64,000 nt of DNA from JALZAI01 sp038207565 (lineage in GTDB: Bacteria > Actinomycetota > Actinomycetes > Mycobacteriales > Jatrophihabitantaceae), in NCBI GenBank assembly GCA_038207565.1, contig JBBQZQ010000020.1, positions 7,084-71,083 on the forward strand, written 5' to 3'. The notes below the pieces were generated by a model. That model saw only the letters and a program-made list of their open reading frames with translations. It was not told the origin of the DNA and ran no database searches. The position numbers and the translations under genes are program-made. Positions 14,829-24,121 of this stretch are shown piece by piece (position 1 is the stretch's first letter; every line of letters starts with the position of its first letter).

Positions 14829-15205
14829 GACGCACCTTCCCGAGGATGACCTCGATGCTGGCCGCGGCATTGCAGGCCGAGGTCGCCGCCTAGGTCGACG
14901 CGTTCGCAGACCAACTCGACGAGCACGCCCGGCGGCTGGTGGTCCGTAAACGGCTACCACCAGCCGCTGGGAGGTGACACCCGCCGCTGGTGCGGTGCCG
15001 GTGCGACCACCGCGCGTCAATGACAAGCGGGTCGATGAGGACGTGTGAGCGAAAGCGGTTCTCCTCGGCGATGCTGCCCGACTGGGCACCCAAGAGCCCG
15101 CGGGTAGCCGAGGTATTGCCGCTGCCTGCACGGCTCGTCCAGCAGCAACTTCGGGCCTGCGCTGGAGCAGTTCCTCGGCACCAGCCACGACCGTGCTGCG
15201 CCCGA
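14829..15205 (+). pseudogene. IS256-family transposase relic (N-terminal third)
   Basis: Reading with shifts gives MLAAALQAEVAAYVDAFADQ (with a stop in place of the Tyr codon), LDEHARRLVVRNGYHQPREV, RPPRVNDKRVDEDV, then ERKRFSSAMLPDWAPKSPRV, AEVLPLPARL and SSNFGPALEQFLGTS. All these blocks occur in order in actinobacterial IS256 transposases. At least two internal stops and two frameshifts are present, and the catalytic DDE core is missing. The relic ends exactly where the convergent sialidase-like gene ends. No terminal inverted repeats are recognised. Confidence 0.75.
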
Positions 15206-15208
15206 GGC

Positions 15209-17056
15209 TCAGGGTGCGAGATCGCCGTAGATGTTCTGGTCCAGGCCTCCAGCGCGTGGGCACTTGTCACCGGTGGCGCTGCCGTCAGGCAGCAGCGTGC
15301 GGCATTGGAGCACGTCGGCTCCGGTTTCGTCCTGAGTCGTCTCGCGCTGGTCGACGCCGGCAACGGTGTTGCGCCAGTCCGTCCACACCCCATAGGTGAC
15401 TCCGGCCTTCGAGTCGATCCACAGGTAGTCGCCGGCGAACGGCACGGTCCGACCGCCGAACTGCTCGTAGTTCGGGTTGGTGGTCACATCCGACAGCCGC
15501 GTGGCGGTCGTCCACGTGCCGCCCGCCGCTGGGCTGGTGGCGGCGTAGACGTCGAGCGCGGGGCCCGAGTTGCCCGCTGCGTCGTTGCCCACCGGGCGCT
15601 GCCGGAACGAACCGGCGTCGTTGTTCACGTCGTTGCGGCTGTCCCACCAGAGCGCGTGGATGACCCCCGCGTCGACACTGAGGTCCGGGAAGAGCTGTTG
15701 GCTGGCTGGCGCCACCGCGATCCGCGAGGGTGTCGACACAGCGCCGGTAGCCCCGTTGAAGCTGAGGTAATAGATCGCGGACTGGCCGCCCGCTCCGGGT
15801 GCGTCGGCCCATCCGAACGTTGTGCCGGTCGGCACTTCGCTGCCCGGGACGATCGCCTCGTAGGCCACGTGGACCACCTCGCCTGCGGCGGCTTGATCAG
15901 CCGTCGACCGCGGACCGGTGTCAGCGCGGAAGAAGGTATAGCCGGACTGGCACGGCGGGGCGTCTCCGCAGTCGCGTACCCGACCGCCAGAGGTGTCGAC
16001 GTCCGTCACTCCCATCGCGTTGAAGGTCGTCAACGCCCGCGGCCTCGTGAAGGACCCGCCGCAGTCACTCGACTTGACCACGTCGACAGCGTCCGACAGT
16101 TGGCCCTGGGACTCGAACTGGCGGAAGGTGATGTACACGTGCCCGTTGCTGGTCACCGAGATATCGGGGAACTGCACGTCGTGAACGCCCGCGCTCACCT
16201 TCGCCGGCGTCGAGAATGTGACGCCGTGATCGGTGGAGCGCGAAAGGTAGATCGCCACCCCGCCGTTACCGGTGAACCGCGAGTAGGCGAAGTAGACATT
16301 GCCGCTGCACGCCGAGGACGTGCGGTCGACCTCGATGGCGGTCTTGTCGTTGAACTTGCCGAGCAGATTCGGCGCTGAGGAGCCTTTCGCGACAATCACC
16401 GATCGCGCGAATTCCTTGCCGTCGTTGACCGTTGCCGCGTTCGGACCACCGGGGTTGACGTAGGTGGCGACATCGACGTCACCGAAGGACTTCGGCGACC
16501 CCGCCGGGTCGTCAGAACTTTCCGAGCCGGCGAACAGCCGTCCCTGAGCGTCCCACGCCAGCACCGGATCACCAGAACTGGCGGTGCGGATATGCGCTCG
16601 CGCGGCATAAGGAGTGTTGTCACCGGGGTAGCCAGGAACCAGTGACGACTGGAAGGATGAGCCCCGGTTCTGCGAGCGGTAGTAACCGAGCCAGATCGGT
16701 CCGGACGGAATAGGGGCGCCGTCGGCGTCCACGCCGTCGTTGTAGACGCCGCAATAGTCGTTGGAACTGCCGACAATGACCTGCGGGTTGCGCGGGTCCA
16801 GCGCCACCGACGGTTCGTTCTGCCGCCCACGCGACCGTGAACACTCACTCAGCGTCGCGTCCTTGGCCACAGCCGACCCCGGATTGTTGAGATTGTAGTT
16901 CGATACGTACCCCGAGCTGCCCGGGTTGTCATGAGTCAGGCGTCGATCGCCCCCTGGGGTCGAGGCCGACGCGACCAGCCCGCTGAGGCCCAACACAGAC
17001 AGCGCCGCAATTCCGGTCACGAGCAACTTACGCTTTACCGTCGGCAAAGTAGGCAT
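15209..17056 (-). CDS. Secreted sialidase-like (BNR/Asp-box repeat) protein
   Basis: A 615-residue exported protein. The N-terminal signal is KRKLLVTGIAALSVLGLSGL followed by VASAS. The mature part contains Asp-box motifs SxDxGxTF (SRSTDHGVTFSTP) and SSDCGGSF, plus a variant (SQNRGSSF), as in six-bladed BNR propellers. It also carries 'NEPSVALDPRNPQVIVGSSN' and 'AIEVDRTSSACSGNVYFAYS', which recur in actinobacterial exo-alpha-sialidase-like proteins. No complete sialidase Arg triad can be assigned by eye, so glycosidase activity is not shown. Paired cysteines suggest disulfides. ATG 17056 has GGGAG upstream. The gene is alone on this strand. Confidence 0.75.
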   Translation of the reverse strand: MPTLPTVKRKLLVTGIAALSVLGLSGLVASASTPGGDRRLTHDNPGSSGYVSNYNLNNPGSAVAKDATLSECSRSRGRQNEPSVALDPRNPQVIVGSSNDYCGVYNDGVDADGAPIPSGPIWLGYYRSQNRGSSFQSSLVPGYPGDNTPYAARAHIRTASSGDPVLAWDAQGRLFAGSESSDDPAGSPKSFGDVDVATYVNPGGPNAATVNDGKEFARSVIVAKGSSAPNLLGKFNDKTAIEVDRTSSACSGNVYFAYSRFTGNGGVAIYLSRSTDHGVTFSTPAKVSAGVHDVQFPDISVTSNGHVYITFRQFESQGQLSDAVDVVKSSDCGGSFTRPRALTTFNAMGVTDVDTSGGRVRDCGDAPPCQSGYTFFRADTGPRSTADQAAAGEVVHVAYEAIVPGSEVPTGTTFGWADAPGAGGQSAIYYLSFNGATGAVSTPSRIAVAPASQQLFPDLSVDAGVIHALWWDSRNDVNNDAGSFRQRPVGNDAAGNSGPALDVYAATSPAAGGTWTTATRLSDVTTNPNYEQFGGRTVPFAGDYLWIDSKAGVTYGVWTDWRNTVAGVDQRETTQDETGADVLQCRTLLPDGSATGDKCPRAGGLDQNIYGDLAP

Positions 17057-17316
17057 TCTGGTTACTCCCGGACATCCCGATAGTGAGCCGAAGAACAGGC
17101 GGGCGATGGCCCGCCCGCCCAACGTAGGCCACGTCCTGCAATGCCACAATCCTCAGCCGCGGTAGCGGGAGCTGGTGCCCCTTATGACCTCCCGTGCTAC
17201 TGGTCCGTGCTACTGGTCCGTGGTTCACCGCTGGGGCTCCGCGGTGGCGGTGCTCCCAGACTTCCTCCCGCGGGTCGACAGGGTGCCAAGACGGGGGAGT
17301 TTCTCCAACGACCGGC

Positions 17317-20100
17317 TTACGGAAAGCGCAACGATCGAGGTCCTCGGTCAACGGCCTCCGATACGCCCGGTCCAGGGTCCGCAGCCACGGCGGGAGCGCG
17401 CTCCTCGAACGGCTCGACCGGCGCGCTCCGCTGGGCGAGCAGGCTCAGTCGTGGCTTCGGCTCGGCCGACGACAGCGGTGCGCGATCCGCGCGAACGCGG
17501 TGGAGGTTCACCGGGTCGAGACCGACCGCGTCGTTCCCCGAGCCGGTGACGGTGACAAGCTGCGGTAGCGGCCAGGCCTGAGTGTGGTTGTCTGCCAGCC
17601 ATGCGGTGAGGTGTGAGGCCGGCAGCGGTCGACTGACGTAGTAGCCCTGGCCGACCTGGCATCCGAGCTCGCGGAGCTCGTCGAGCGTATCGGCGTCCTC
17701 AATGCCCTCCGCGACGATGCGCAGGCCAAGGTTGGTCCCAAGGCCGGCGATACTGCGTATCAGTGCCCGGCTGTTAGCCCGGTCGTGGGTGGAGAGGCCC
17801 AGGATGAACGAGCGGTCGATCTTTATCTCGTTGACCGGGAGTCGCTGCAGGTAGGACAGGCTCGAATAACCGGTGCCGAAATCGTCGAGGGACAAGCACA
17901 CCCCGAGCTGATTCAGCCGCTGCAGTACCGGCATGGTTTGTTCCGGGTCACCCATGACGCTGCTCTCGGTGATCTCGAGGATCAAGTGGTCCGCGGGCAC
18001 GCCAGTCGTGGCGAGTGCTTGGGCAACGCGCGCCGGCAGTGCAGTGTCACTGATTTCGCGCGCCGACAAGTTCACCGCGACGGTGATGTCGGGATGTTGT
18101 TTCATCCACTGCCTGCACTCCCGAAGTGCGGCGATGAGAATGAATGGGGTGAGCGCGGCGATCAATCCGGCGGATTCCGCGATGGGGATGAATCGGTCCG
18201 GCGCGATGACGCCGAGGGTGGGATGGTGCCAACGTACGAGCGCCTCGACGCTGGTGACCTCGCCGCTGTGGAGATCGATCTTGGGTTGGTACTGCAGATC
18301 GAACTGTTCGGGATGCAGGGTCAGGGAGGCACGCAGGTCCGCCAGTAACGCCAATCGCTCGACCCGTCCGCGATCCATCTCGGCGCGGTAGGCGACCACG
18401 CGCACGTCGTTCGCCTTGGCTTCATACATTGCCGTGTCCGCTTGACGTAGCAGATCGATCTGCGGACATGCCGGCGTGGTTACCGCGACGCCGATACTCG
18501 CCTCTGGGGTGAGCATCGCCTCATCGAAGGCAACCGGTTGCGCGAGCTCGGCCGCGGTCCCTTCGGCAAGCGCGACAACGTCGTCGACTCCGTTGACCAG
18601 ATTCGGAATGAGGATGGCGAACTCGTCGCCCCCGAGGCGCGCGATGGTCGCGCTGGGCGGCAGGAAATGGCGCAGTCGATCAGCGACGGCGACGAGCAAC
18701 CGATCGCCCACGTCGTGGCCCAGCGCATCGTTGACTTCCTTGAACCGGTCGAGGTCGAGCAGCAGCACCGCGGCGTGGGGCGCGGGCTTGGACAACACCG
18801 CAGCGATCCGGTCGTAAAGCTGCGAGCGATTGGCCAGCCCGGTAAGGGAATCGTGTGTCGCGTCGTAGCCGAGCTTCTCGAGCAGGCGGGTGCTGCGGAC
18901 CGCGACCGCCAAGTGGCCGGTGAGGGTCTGCAACAGGGTCAGGTCGTCGGCAGTGAACGTCGACGTCTCGCCGAGGCGGTCGGTGATGGTCAGCGCACCA
19001 CCCAGGCCGCTGGACTCAGGCAGTGCTACGAGCATCGCGTCCCGCAGACCGCGGTCTGACAACCAGCGCCGCAAACCGTGGTCCTTGGTGTCGCGGGTGG
19101 CCAACATGGGTTCGTGCTGGGTAAGGGTCCGGACGAGAGCCCAGTCAGATCGATCGACGTCGCGGTGCGTGACGCTCAACTGGTCATCTTCGTCGACGGT
19201 CAGGACGAGAGCTTGTGTCGCCGGCGTCGCAGGTGTACCGCCACGTTCGACGGAATGATCGTCGAGGAGAAGGAGCTCAGCGGTAGCGGCGCGCAGCAGC
19301 TGGCGGATCCGCGACAACAGCTGCGTCGCGAGGGCGTCGATGGACTCGGCTCCCACGCCGCCGGTGACCAACTCGTGCACCAGCGCCAAGGATTGGTGGC
19401 GACGTCTGGTCGATGCGTGTTCGCGGTAACCGAGAACGCCGACCGCAGCGAGCACGACGGCAAGCCACACCCCGAACGGACCTTCCTTGATGAGGATCAG
19501 AGAAGCGAATGCAAACGTACTGGCCACGATGCTCAATACAAGAGCCGGAGCCAACACCTCGACGACATCACCGCGGCTGAGCGGGCCGTTGTGCAGCCGG
19601 ATGAGAACCAGCACGAACAGGCACATCAGTTGATCAACCGCTGCCAGAATTGCGACGACGACGAGGCTGGTCCTCCCAGTGGGTTCGTAATTCGTTCCGA
19701 ACAAGAGGTGGAGCAGGGTGGCGCCGAGCGCAGCTTCGAATGCGTAGGCGCTGATGTTGTAGAGGATCTTCTGCGCGGAGAGGCGTTGGCGTTCGAAGGC
19801 GATCAGCGACCCGACGACTCGCGCGAGAACAAACGCGATCGGCGAGAGCAGGAACACTCCCAGGAGCAGCGGAACTCCGGCCAGCGTGGTCGAGTGCGTC
19901 TGCCGTCGGAACTCCACGCTCATCGCGAACTGCTCGGCGAGCATGAACACCGTCGCGACCGCAGCAATGAGCACCGGCGCCGGCAAACGCACGGTCAGCA
20001 GCGGAAGCTCGGGCGCGGTCGTGGTGAGCAGGGCCGCGATTCCCGCTAGCGTGACACTGAGCAGCACTGTCCATTGGGTGGGTGACAGCGGTCGGCGCAT
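17317..20100 (-). CDS. Membrane GAF-GGDEF-EAL cyclic-di-GMP enzyme
   Basis: A 927-residue protein. About seven membrane helices fill residues 10-225, followed by a GAF-like domain (about 245-400, ending TADDLTLLQTLTGHLAVAVR). The GGDEF domain (about 410-570) has an intact RLGGDEFA. The EAL domain (about 590-835) has EALVRW, NLSAREIS, EITESSV, DDFGTGYSSL and EGIED, so both active sites look complete. The allosteric RxxD I-site before GGDEF is absent (PPSA stands there). It could make and degrade c-di-GMP; which dominates is unknown. ATG 20100 lies 2 bases after the subtilase stop, so the two are cotranscribed. The C-terminal 90 residues are Pro/Arg-rich and unassigned. Confidence 0.92.
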   Translation of the reverse strand: MRRPLSPTQWTVLLSVTLAGIAALLTTTAPELPLLTVRLPAPVLIAAVATVFMLAEQFAMSVEFRRQTHSTTLAGVPLLLGVFLLSPIAFVLARVVGSLIAFERQRLSAQKILYNISAYAFEAALGATLLHLLFGTNYEPTGRTSLVVVAILAAVDQLMCLFVLVLIRLHNGPLSRGDVVEVLAPALVLSIVASTFAFASLILIKEGPFGVWLAVVLAAVGVLGYREHASTRRRHQSLALVHELVTGGVGAESIDALATQLLSRIRQLLRAATAELLLLDDHSVERGGTPATPATQALVLTVDEDDQLSVTHRDVDRSDWALVRTLTQHEPMLATRDTKDHGLRRWLSDRGLRDAMLVALPESSGLGGALTITDRLGETSTFTADDLTLLQTLTGHLAVAVRSTRLLEKLGYDATHDSLTGLANRSQLYDRIAAVLSKPAPHAAVLLLDLDRFKEVNDALGHDVGDRLLVAVADRLRHFLPPSATIARLGGDEFAILIPNLVNGVDDVVALAEGTAAELAQPVAFDEAMLTPEASIGVAVTTPACPQIDLLRQADTAMYEAKANDVRVVAYRAEMDRGRVERLALLADLRASLTLHPEQFDLQYQPKIDLHSGEVTSVEALVRWHHPTLGVIAPDRFIPIAESAGLIAALTPFILIAALRECRQWMKQHPDITVAVNLSAREISDTALPARVAQALATTGVPADHLILEITESSVMGDPEQTMPVLQRLNQLGVCLSLDDFGTGYSSLSYLQRLPVNEIKIDRSFILGLSTHDRANSRALIRSIAGLGTNLGLRIVAEGIEDADTLDELRELGCQVGQGYYVSRPLPASHLTAWLADNHTQAWPLPQLVTVTGSGNDAVGLDPVNLHRVRADRAPLSSAEPKPRLSLLAQRSAPVEPFEERAPAVAADPGPGVSEAVDRGPRSLRFP

Positions 20101-20102
20101 CA

Positions 20103-21767
20103 CTACCCCCAGGAGAGGTCAGCCCAGCGCACCGAATCCCAGCGTGCCGAATCCCAGCGCGCCGAATCCCAGCGCGCCGAATCCCACCGCGCCGAATCCC
20201 ACCGCGCCGATTGCAGGCCGCCGCTCGATGAGATCCAGGTGTCGCCGGACCAGGTCACCCCCATCCATTTCCCACCGGACCAGGACGTACCCGTCGAGGA
20301 AGCTGCCCACCACGCGGCGGCGTCCCATGTGTTGCCTTGCACGTCTACTTCGCCCTCGAGCGGGACCCCGTCCGGATCGACCAGGACGCTGCCCCCTCGG
20401 GCGGCCTGTAGAGACCCTTGGCCCGTCGCGAGAGGGTAGGACTGGGCGGCCATGGTCCATGATCTTGCGCCGGAGCCCGTCCAGCGACTGCCGCTGCCGG
20501 ACCTCTTCGCCGCGGCTACCGCAGCCGCGACGTTGATCTGGCCGGCGCCGGAATCGAGCACGTTGGCCTCGACCGGGGTTGCCGTCGAGATGAGCAACGC
20601 CTTGACCTGATCGGGAGTCAGATTGGGGGCGGACTGCAGCAACAAAGCAGCGGCACCGGAAACGACCGCCGTCGCCTGGCTGGTCCCGCTTCCCCGGAAC
20701 AGGCGTCCACTCGCGTCTTCGGACACCAGACCTTCGGGGTGGTTCACATCGACGAACGACCCTGGAGCGCGAAGCGAGGCGATCGATCTGCCGGGCGCGA
20801 GGAGATCGACGTGGCGGGACGCGGTGCCCCTGCTGCTGAAGTCGGCAACCGTCGGCTCAGACCAACCGTCGACCGTGCCGCCGCTGGCCGAAGCGCCGAC
20901 CGCGACGACGTAGGGATCGATGGCGGGATCGGTCAGCCCGGCCGCCTCCTGTCCTTCGTTACCGCCGGACACGACAACCACGAGTCCGTGCCGCCACGCA
21001 TTTTCCGCGGCAGCGGCAAGAGGATCGATCTGGTACAGCTGCAGCGAGTCGGTACCGAAAGCGAGGTTGACAACTCGCACCCTTGTGCCGTCGGGTGCGT
21101 TCTGGTTCTCGGTGATCCAGTTCAATGCGGCGATGACCTGGCTGACATCGGTGCTGCCGTCGGTGGTCGCCAACTTCAGGGACAACAGTCCCGCATCGGG
21201 TGCGACCCCCAATTGGACCGACGGAGCCAGGGTCGGAATGGTCCGTGCGGTCAGAGAAACAGGATCGCGCGCGGCGATGATTCCTGCCAGGTGGGTTCCA
21301 TGACCGAATGTGTCCAGGTCGGTCAGGACACCGTTGCCCTCGATCGACAGATCAGGTCCGTGCGTGAGTTTCCCGGCGCTGTCGAGCCCGGGGACCGCGG
21401 CCGCGCCGGAATCCAGCAGCGCCACCGTCACACCCTGACCGGTGATCTGGCGGTCGGTGGAATCCTTCTGCGCCCACACCTTGCGGACACCGATCGCGTT
21501 CTCGATCGTGTAGAGCGAACCAGGGTCGAGCGTCGCGCTGTGATGGCCCTTCGGCCCTTCACTCGCTTTGTCGGCCTTCGGGTCACCCCACTTCGCCGCG
21601 TTGAACGGACCGTGTGTGGCAGCTGGTGATGCCGTCGCGGCGCCAGCAGAACTCGCCGCTGCGCCGACGGCCGCAGAGCCCAAGACGAACGAGAAGCCGA
21701 CGCCCACCGTCGTGAGACGCAGACCCCATCGAGTCGTCGTCGGGAATGGGGGCACTGTTGCGGTCAC
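20103..21767 (-). CDS. Secreted S8 (subtilisin-like) serine protease with C-terminal Trp-rich repeats
   Basis: A 554-residue protein from GTG 21767, with GGAGAGG upstream. The N-terminus has an export signal (LRLTTVGVGFSFVLGSAAVG). The catalytic triad is Asp in VTVALLDSG, His in HGTHLAGI and Ser in GSGTSQATAVVSG. The oxyanion Asn is in SGGNEG. The C-terminus (about 420-554) is Trp/Ser/Gly-rich and ends in five SARWD units plus one SVRWA. Such Trp-rich tails are frequent in actinobacterial subtilases and may bind the cell surface. It is followed directly by the GGDEF-EAL gene, an unusual protease/c-di-GMP pairing. A perfect 16-base palindrome lies 55 bases upstream. Confidence 0.92.
   Translation of the reverse strand: MTATVPPFPTTTRWGLRLTTVGVGFSFVLGSAAVGAAASSAGAATASPAATHGPFNAAKWGDPKADKASEGPKGHHSATLDPGSLYTIENAIGVRKVWAQKDSTDRQITGQGVTVALLDSGAAAVPGLDSAGKLTHGPDLSIEGNGVLTDLDTFGHGTHLAGIIAARDPVSLTARTIPTLAPSVQLGVAPDAGLLSLKLATTDGSTDVSQVIAALNWITENQNAPDGTRVRVVNLAFGTDSLQLYQIDPLAAAAENAWRHGLVVVVSGGNEGQEAAGLTDPAIDPYVVAVGASASGGTVDGWSEPTVADFSSRGTASRHVDLLAPGRSIASLRAPGSFVDVNHPEGLVSEDASGRLFRGSGTSQATAVVSGAAALLLQSAPNLTPDQVKALLISTATPVEANVLDSGAGQINVAAAVAAAKRSGSGSRWTGSGARSWTMAAQSYPLATGQGSLQAARGGSVLVDPDGVPLEGEVDVQGNTWDAAAWWAASSTGTSWSGGKWMGVTWSGDTWISSSGGLQSARWDSARWDSARWDSARWDSARWDSVRWADLSWG
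20123..20212. repeat. Six 15-base tandem units coding SARWD
   Basis: Units begin at 20123, 20138, 20153, 20168, 20183 and 20198 and are variants of cccagcgcgccgaat. On the minus strand they encode the repeated SARWD tail of the subtilase. Because the unit is 15 bases, copy-number change would alter the tail length without shifting the frame. Confidence 0.9.
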
Positions 21768-21821
21768 GGGGAGCCTCTCCGGCGGGGGTTGCTTCGGAGC
21801 GAACGGGCAAGCGTCTTTACA

Positions 21822-21837
21822 CGGAACGTACGTTCCG
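21822..21837. promoter_or_regulatory. Perfect 16-base palindrome upstream of the subtilase gene
   Basis: CGGAACGTACGTTCCG is fully self-complementary. It lies between the 85-residue small ORF and the subtilase start. Its centre is about 62 bases before GTG 21767, a normal place for an operator or activator site. The binding factor is unknown. Confidence 0.55.
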
Positions 21838-21909
21838 CCCGTACCTGCGGCAACTCGAAAGGGCGCAGGGACGCACACGGCACGACAGGGTGCGTCGGCT
21901 AGCGAGCGG

Positions 21910-22167
21910 TCAAGACCCGCCTTCGGCGATCAGGTAGGCATCGTCCTCGACGTCGCCCCAGCGGTCGAATGAGGTCCCACCGTTGCGGACCCGGAACCGG
22001 GAGATCCCTTGCCAGCAGTACATGCAGGTGCCGAAATGCCACTCCATCTCAATGCTGAACTCGCTCTCGACCGTGTTCCGCGCCGGCTGGTGCTGACCGG
22101 GGCCGCCGAGTTCTCTGGCGTGCGAGGTGCAGACTGCGCTCCGTCGCGGATTCATCGTCTCGGTCAT
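21910..22167 (-). CDS. Small 85-residue protein with a CxxC motif
   Basis: I do not recognise it. ATG 22167 overlaps the stop of the preceding 41-codon ORF (ATGA), which supports real translation. The second half is well ordered: EFSIEMEWHFGTCMYCWQGI, then SRFRVRNGGTSFDRWGDVED and DAYLIAEGG. The His, the CMYC pair and upstream cysteines could bind a metal. There is no signal peptide or membrane segment. It lies in a run of minus-strand genes between the LOV-PP2C gene and the subtilase. Confidence 0.5.
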   Translation of the reverse strand: MTETMNPRRSAVCTSHARELGGPGQHQPARNTVESEFSIEMEWHFGTCMYCWQGISRFRVRNGGTSFDRWGDVEDDAYLIAEGGS

Positions 22168-22289
22168 CGTCGACCAACCACGCCAGACGTCCTTGCTGCG
22201 TCGTGCAGCATCGGCCCGGTCTTATCCGGACTGCTTTCACCGCCGGGATGTTGCGCACGACGCCCCTCGACGACCATGACGACCTTCAT
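22164..22289 (-). CDS. Very small 41-residue protein
   Basis: ATG 22289 follows a purine run (ggggggaaatcag) that is a good ribosome-binding site. The peptide starts MKVVMVVEGRRAQHPGGESS. Its TGA overlaps the ATG of the next small ORF. No family is recognised. It may be a real small protein or a leader that sets translation of the downstream ORF. Confidence 0.45.
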   Translation of the reverse strand: MKVVMVVEGRRAQHPGGESSPDKTGPMLHDAARTSGVVGRR

Positions 22290-22396
22290 CTGATTTCCCC
22301 CCGGAAATTCAACACGGGGCACCACCAAGGCTGTGATCGACGAGCCCTTCAAGTACGGGCGTCGGGTCCTCACCGGGCACCCGCAGGAATACCAGG

Positions 22397-24121
22397 TCAG
22401 TCGACACGAACGGCGATGATCGCTGCGTCGTCCTTGCGGCCACCGCCGGCAGATGCGACGAGCGCAGACACCAGTTGTTGCGGCGAAGCGCCGACCTCCT
22501 GCGCTGCCACGATCATCTCCAGGCGCTCGACAGCGGCCGAGACGTCGAGGCCGTCGCCCATCGAGTCGGTCAGGCCGTCAGTGAAGACGATCAGCGTGCT
22601 TCCGGCGGGCAAAGCAGTGCGAGCACTCACCCGCGGGCGCGGTCCGCGTGGCACAAGGGAGGAGATTCCCAGCATGTCGCCGTGCCCGCTGTCGAGCACC
22701 CTGGTAGAGCCGTCACGCAGGCGCAGGATGGGTGCGGGGTGTCCGGCGCTCGCATGTTCGAGGTCCGCCCCCGATGCCGTGGATCGCAGCACTCCATAGA
22801 AGCACGTGGCCAGATAGTTGGAGCCCGTTCCCACTATCAACCGATCGGTAGCGGTCAGGACCTCGCTCGCCGACGCACCGGGCCACGCGTACGCGCGCAG
22901 CATCGTGCTGAGCTTGCCCATCGCTGCGGCGGAGTCGAAGTTGTGCCCCATCGCGTCACCGACGCCGACACCGACTGCTCCGTCGCGGAGCGCGAAGACG
23001 TCGTACCAGTCGCCGCCGACCGCAGCTTCGTCGGCAGCGGTCAGGTATTCCGCCGCCACGGTGTATCCCGGAAGGTCCGGGACGCGCGGCATGAGACTGC
23101 GCTGCAACGACGCATTGGCCGCGCGCTCGTATTCGTACCTGCGCGAGTTCTCGAGCATCAAGGCAGCGCGGGAGCACAGCTCCTGGATGAGCGCCAGATC
23201 TGCCGATTCGAAGGGGGGCCGTTTGCCGTCTGCGACGACCGTCACGCATCCGAGGATGCGATCACGGACCGCCAAGGGCACCACGACCAGGCTGGCGATC
23301 CCGAGTTGTCGCGCAATGCCGGAGACGTCGTTGTCGCGAAGTCCTGCCGCGATGGGGTCTGCATCGACGTCAGCGATGAGCATGGCGGGCAACTCACCTC
23401 GCATCACCCGCCGGGACGGGGTATCGGTCGGCAGGCCTTCGGCGATCGCCTGCTCCAACCGGTCCACCAGCTCCTTGACCTGCGCGTCGAAACCCAGACG
23501 CTCGTGTTGGACGAGGGGATGCGTGACGCCGTCGCCGTCCTTGAGGTGCAGCGTGCACCAACTCCCCAGCCGCGGCACCAGCATGTCGGCGAGCAGGTGC
23601 GCGATCGCACCCGGATCGAGCGAGGTGGTCAGCCGGGTAGCGAAGTCGGCAAGCAACGCCAGGCGGTCGCTGGCCGTCTCGGCACGCTCGAGTGCGGCGT
23701 CACGCGCCCGCTGCGCATCGACCCGCCCGGTGACATCGGCCTGTACGCCGACGAAGTGCGTCACTGCGCCGGACCGGTCGACGACCGGAGAGATCGACAC
23801 CTCGTTCCAGAACGGCGTGCCGTCCTTGCGGTAGTTCAGCAACGTCGTGGTGATCGGACGAAAGCTCTGCAGGCTCTCGCGGACAGCTGCGACGACACGT
23901 TGATCGGTGTCGGCACCCTGTAGGAAGCGACAGTTACGCCCGACGGCCTCGTCGAACAGATAGCCCGTCTCGGCGGTGAACCCGGGGTTGACCCAGACGA
24001 GCGGATTGTCCGGGAGGGTCGGGTCGCTGATGGTGCAGGAGACGGGCGTTGCGTGAACGGCGCGATCACGCACCTGCGCCATCGACTCCGGCGAAGCGGC
24101 CTCGCCGGGTACCTGGGTCAC
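22397..24121 (-). CDS. LOV-GAF-PP2C blue-light sensing serine phosphatase
   Basis: A 574-residue protein. The LOV domain (about residues 25-140) has the flavin signature GRNCRFLQG with the photoactive Cys64, plus ISDPTLPDNPLVWVNPGF and NYRKDGTPFWNEV, so it should form a cysteinyl-flavin adduct in blue light. A GAF domain (about 155-315) follows. The SpoIIE/RsbU-type PP2C domain (about 335-574) has GGDWYDVF, VGDAMGHNFDSAAAM, FTDGLTDSM and DDAAIIAVR with metal-binding Asp residues. It is expected to dephosphorylate an anti-sigma antagonist (STAS protein) and so release a sigma factor, as RsbU does. GTG 24121 overlaps the AraC stop (GTGA), so it is coupled to that regulator. Confidence 0.93.
   Translation of the reverse strand: MTQVPGEAASPESMAQVRDRAVHATPVSCTISDPTLPDNPLVWVNPGFTAETGYLFDEAVGRNCRFLQGADTDQRVVAAVRESLQSFRPITTTLLNYRKDGTPFWNEVSISPVVDRSGAVTHFVGVQADVTGRVDAQRARDAALERAETASDRLALLADFATRLTTSLDPGAIAHLLADMLVPRLGSWCTLHLKDGDGVTHPLVQHERLGFDAQVKELVDRLEQAIAEGLPTDTPSRRVMRGELPAMLIADVDADPIAAGLRDNDVSGIARQLGIASLVVVPLAVRDRILGCVTVVADGKRPPFESADLALIQELCSRAALMLENSRRYEYERAANASLQRSLMPRVPDLPGYTVAAEYLTAADEAAVGGDWYDVFALRDGAVGVGVGDAMGHNFDSAAAMGKLSTMLRAYAWPGASASEVLTATDRLIVGTGSNYLATCFYGVLRSTASGADLEHASAGHPAPILRLRDGSTRVLDSGHGDMLGISSLVPRGPRPRVSARTALPAGSTLIVFTDGLTDSMGDGLDVSAAVERLEMIVAAQEVGASPQQLVSALVASAGGGRKDDAAIIAVRVD

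Noticed and set aside
14556..15263. Long minus-strand frame through the IS256 relic
   Set aside because: It is the complement of transposase sequence, with Arg/Pro-rich composition typical of shadow frames.
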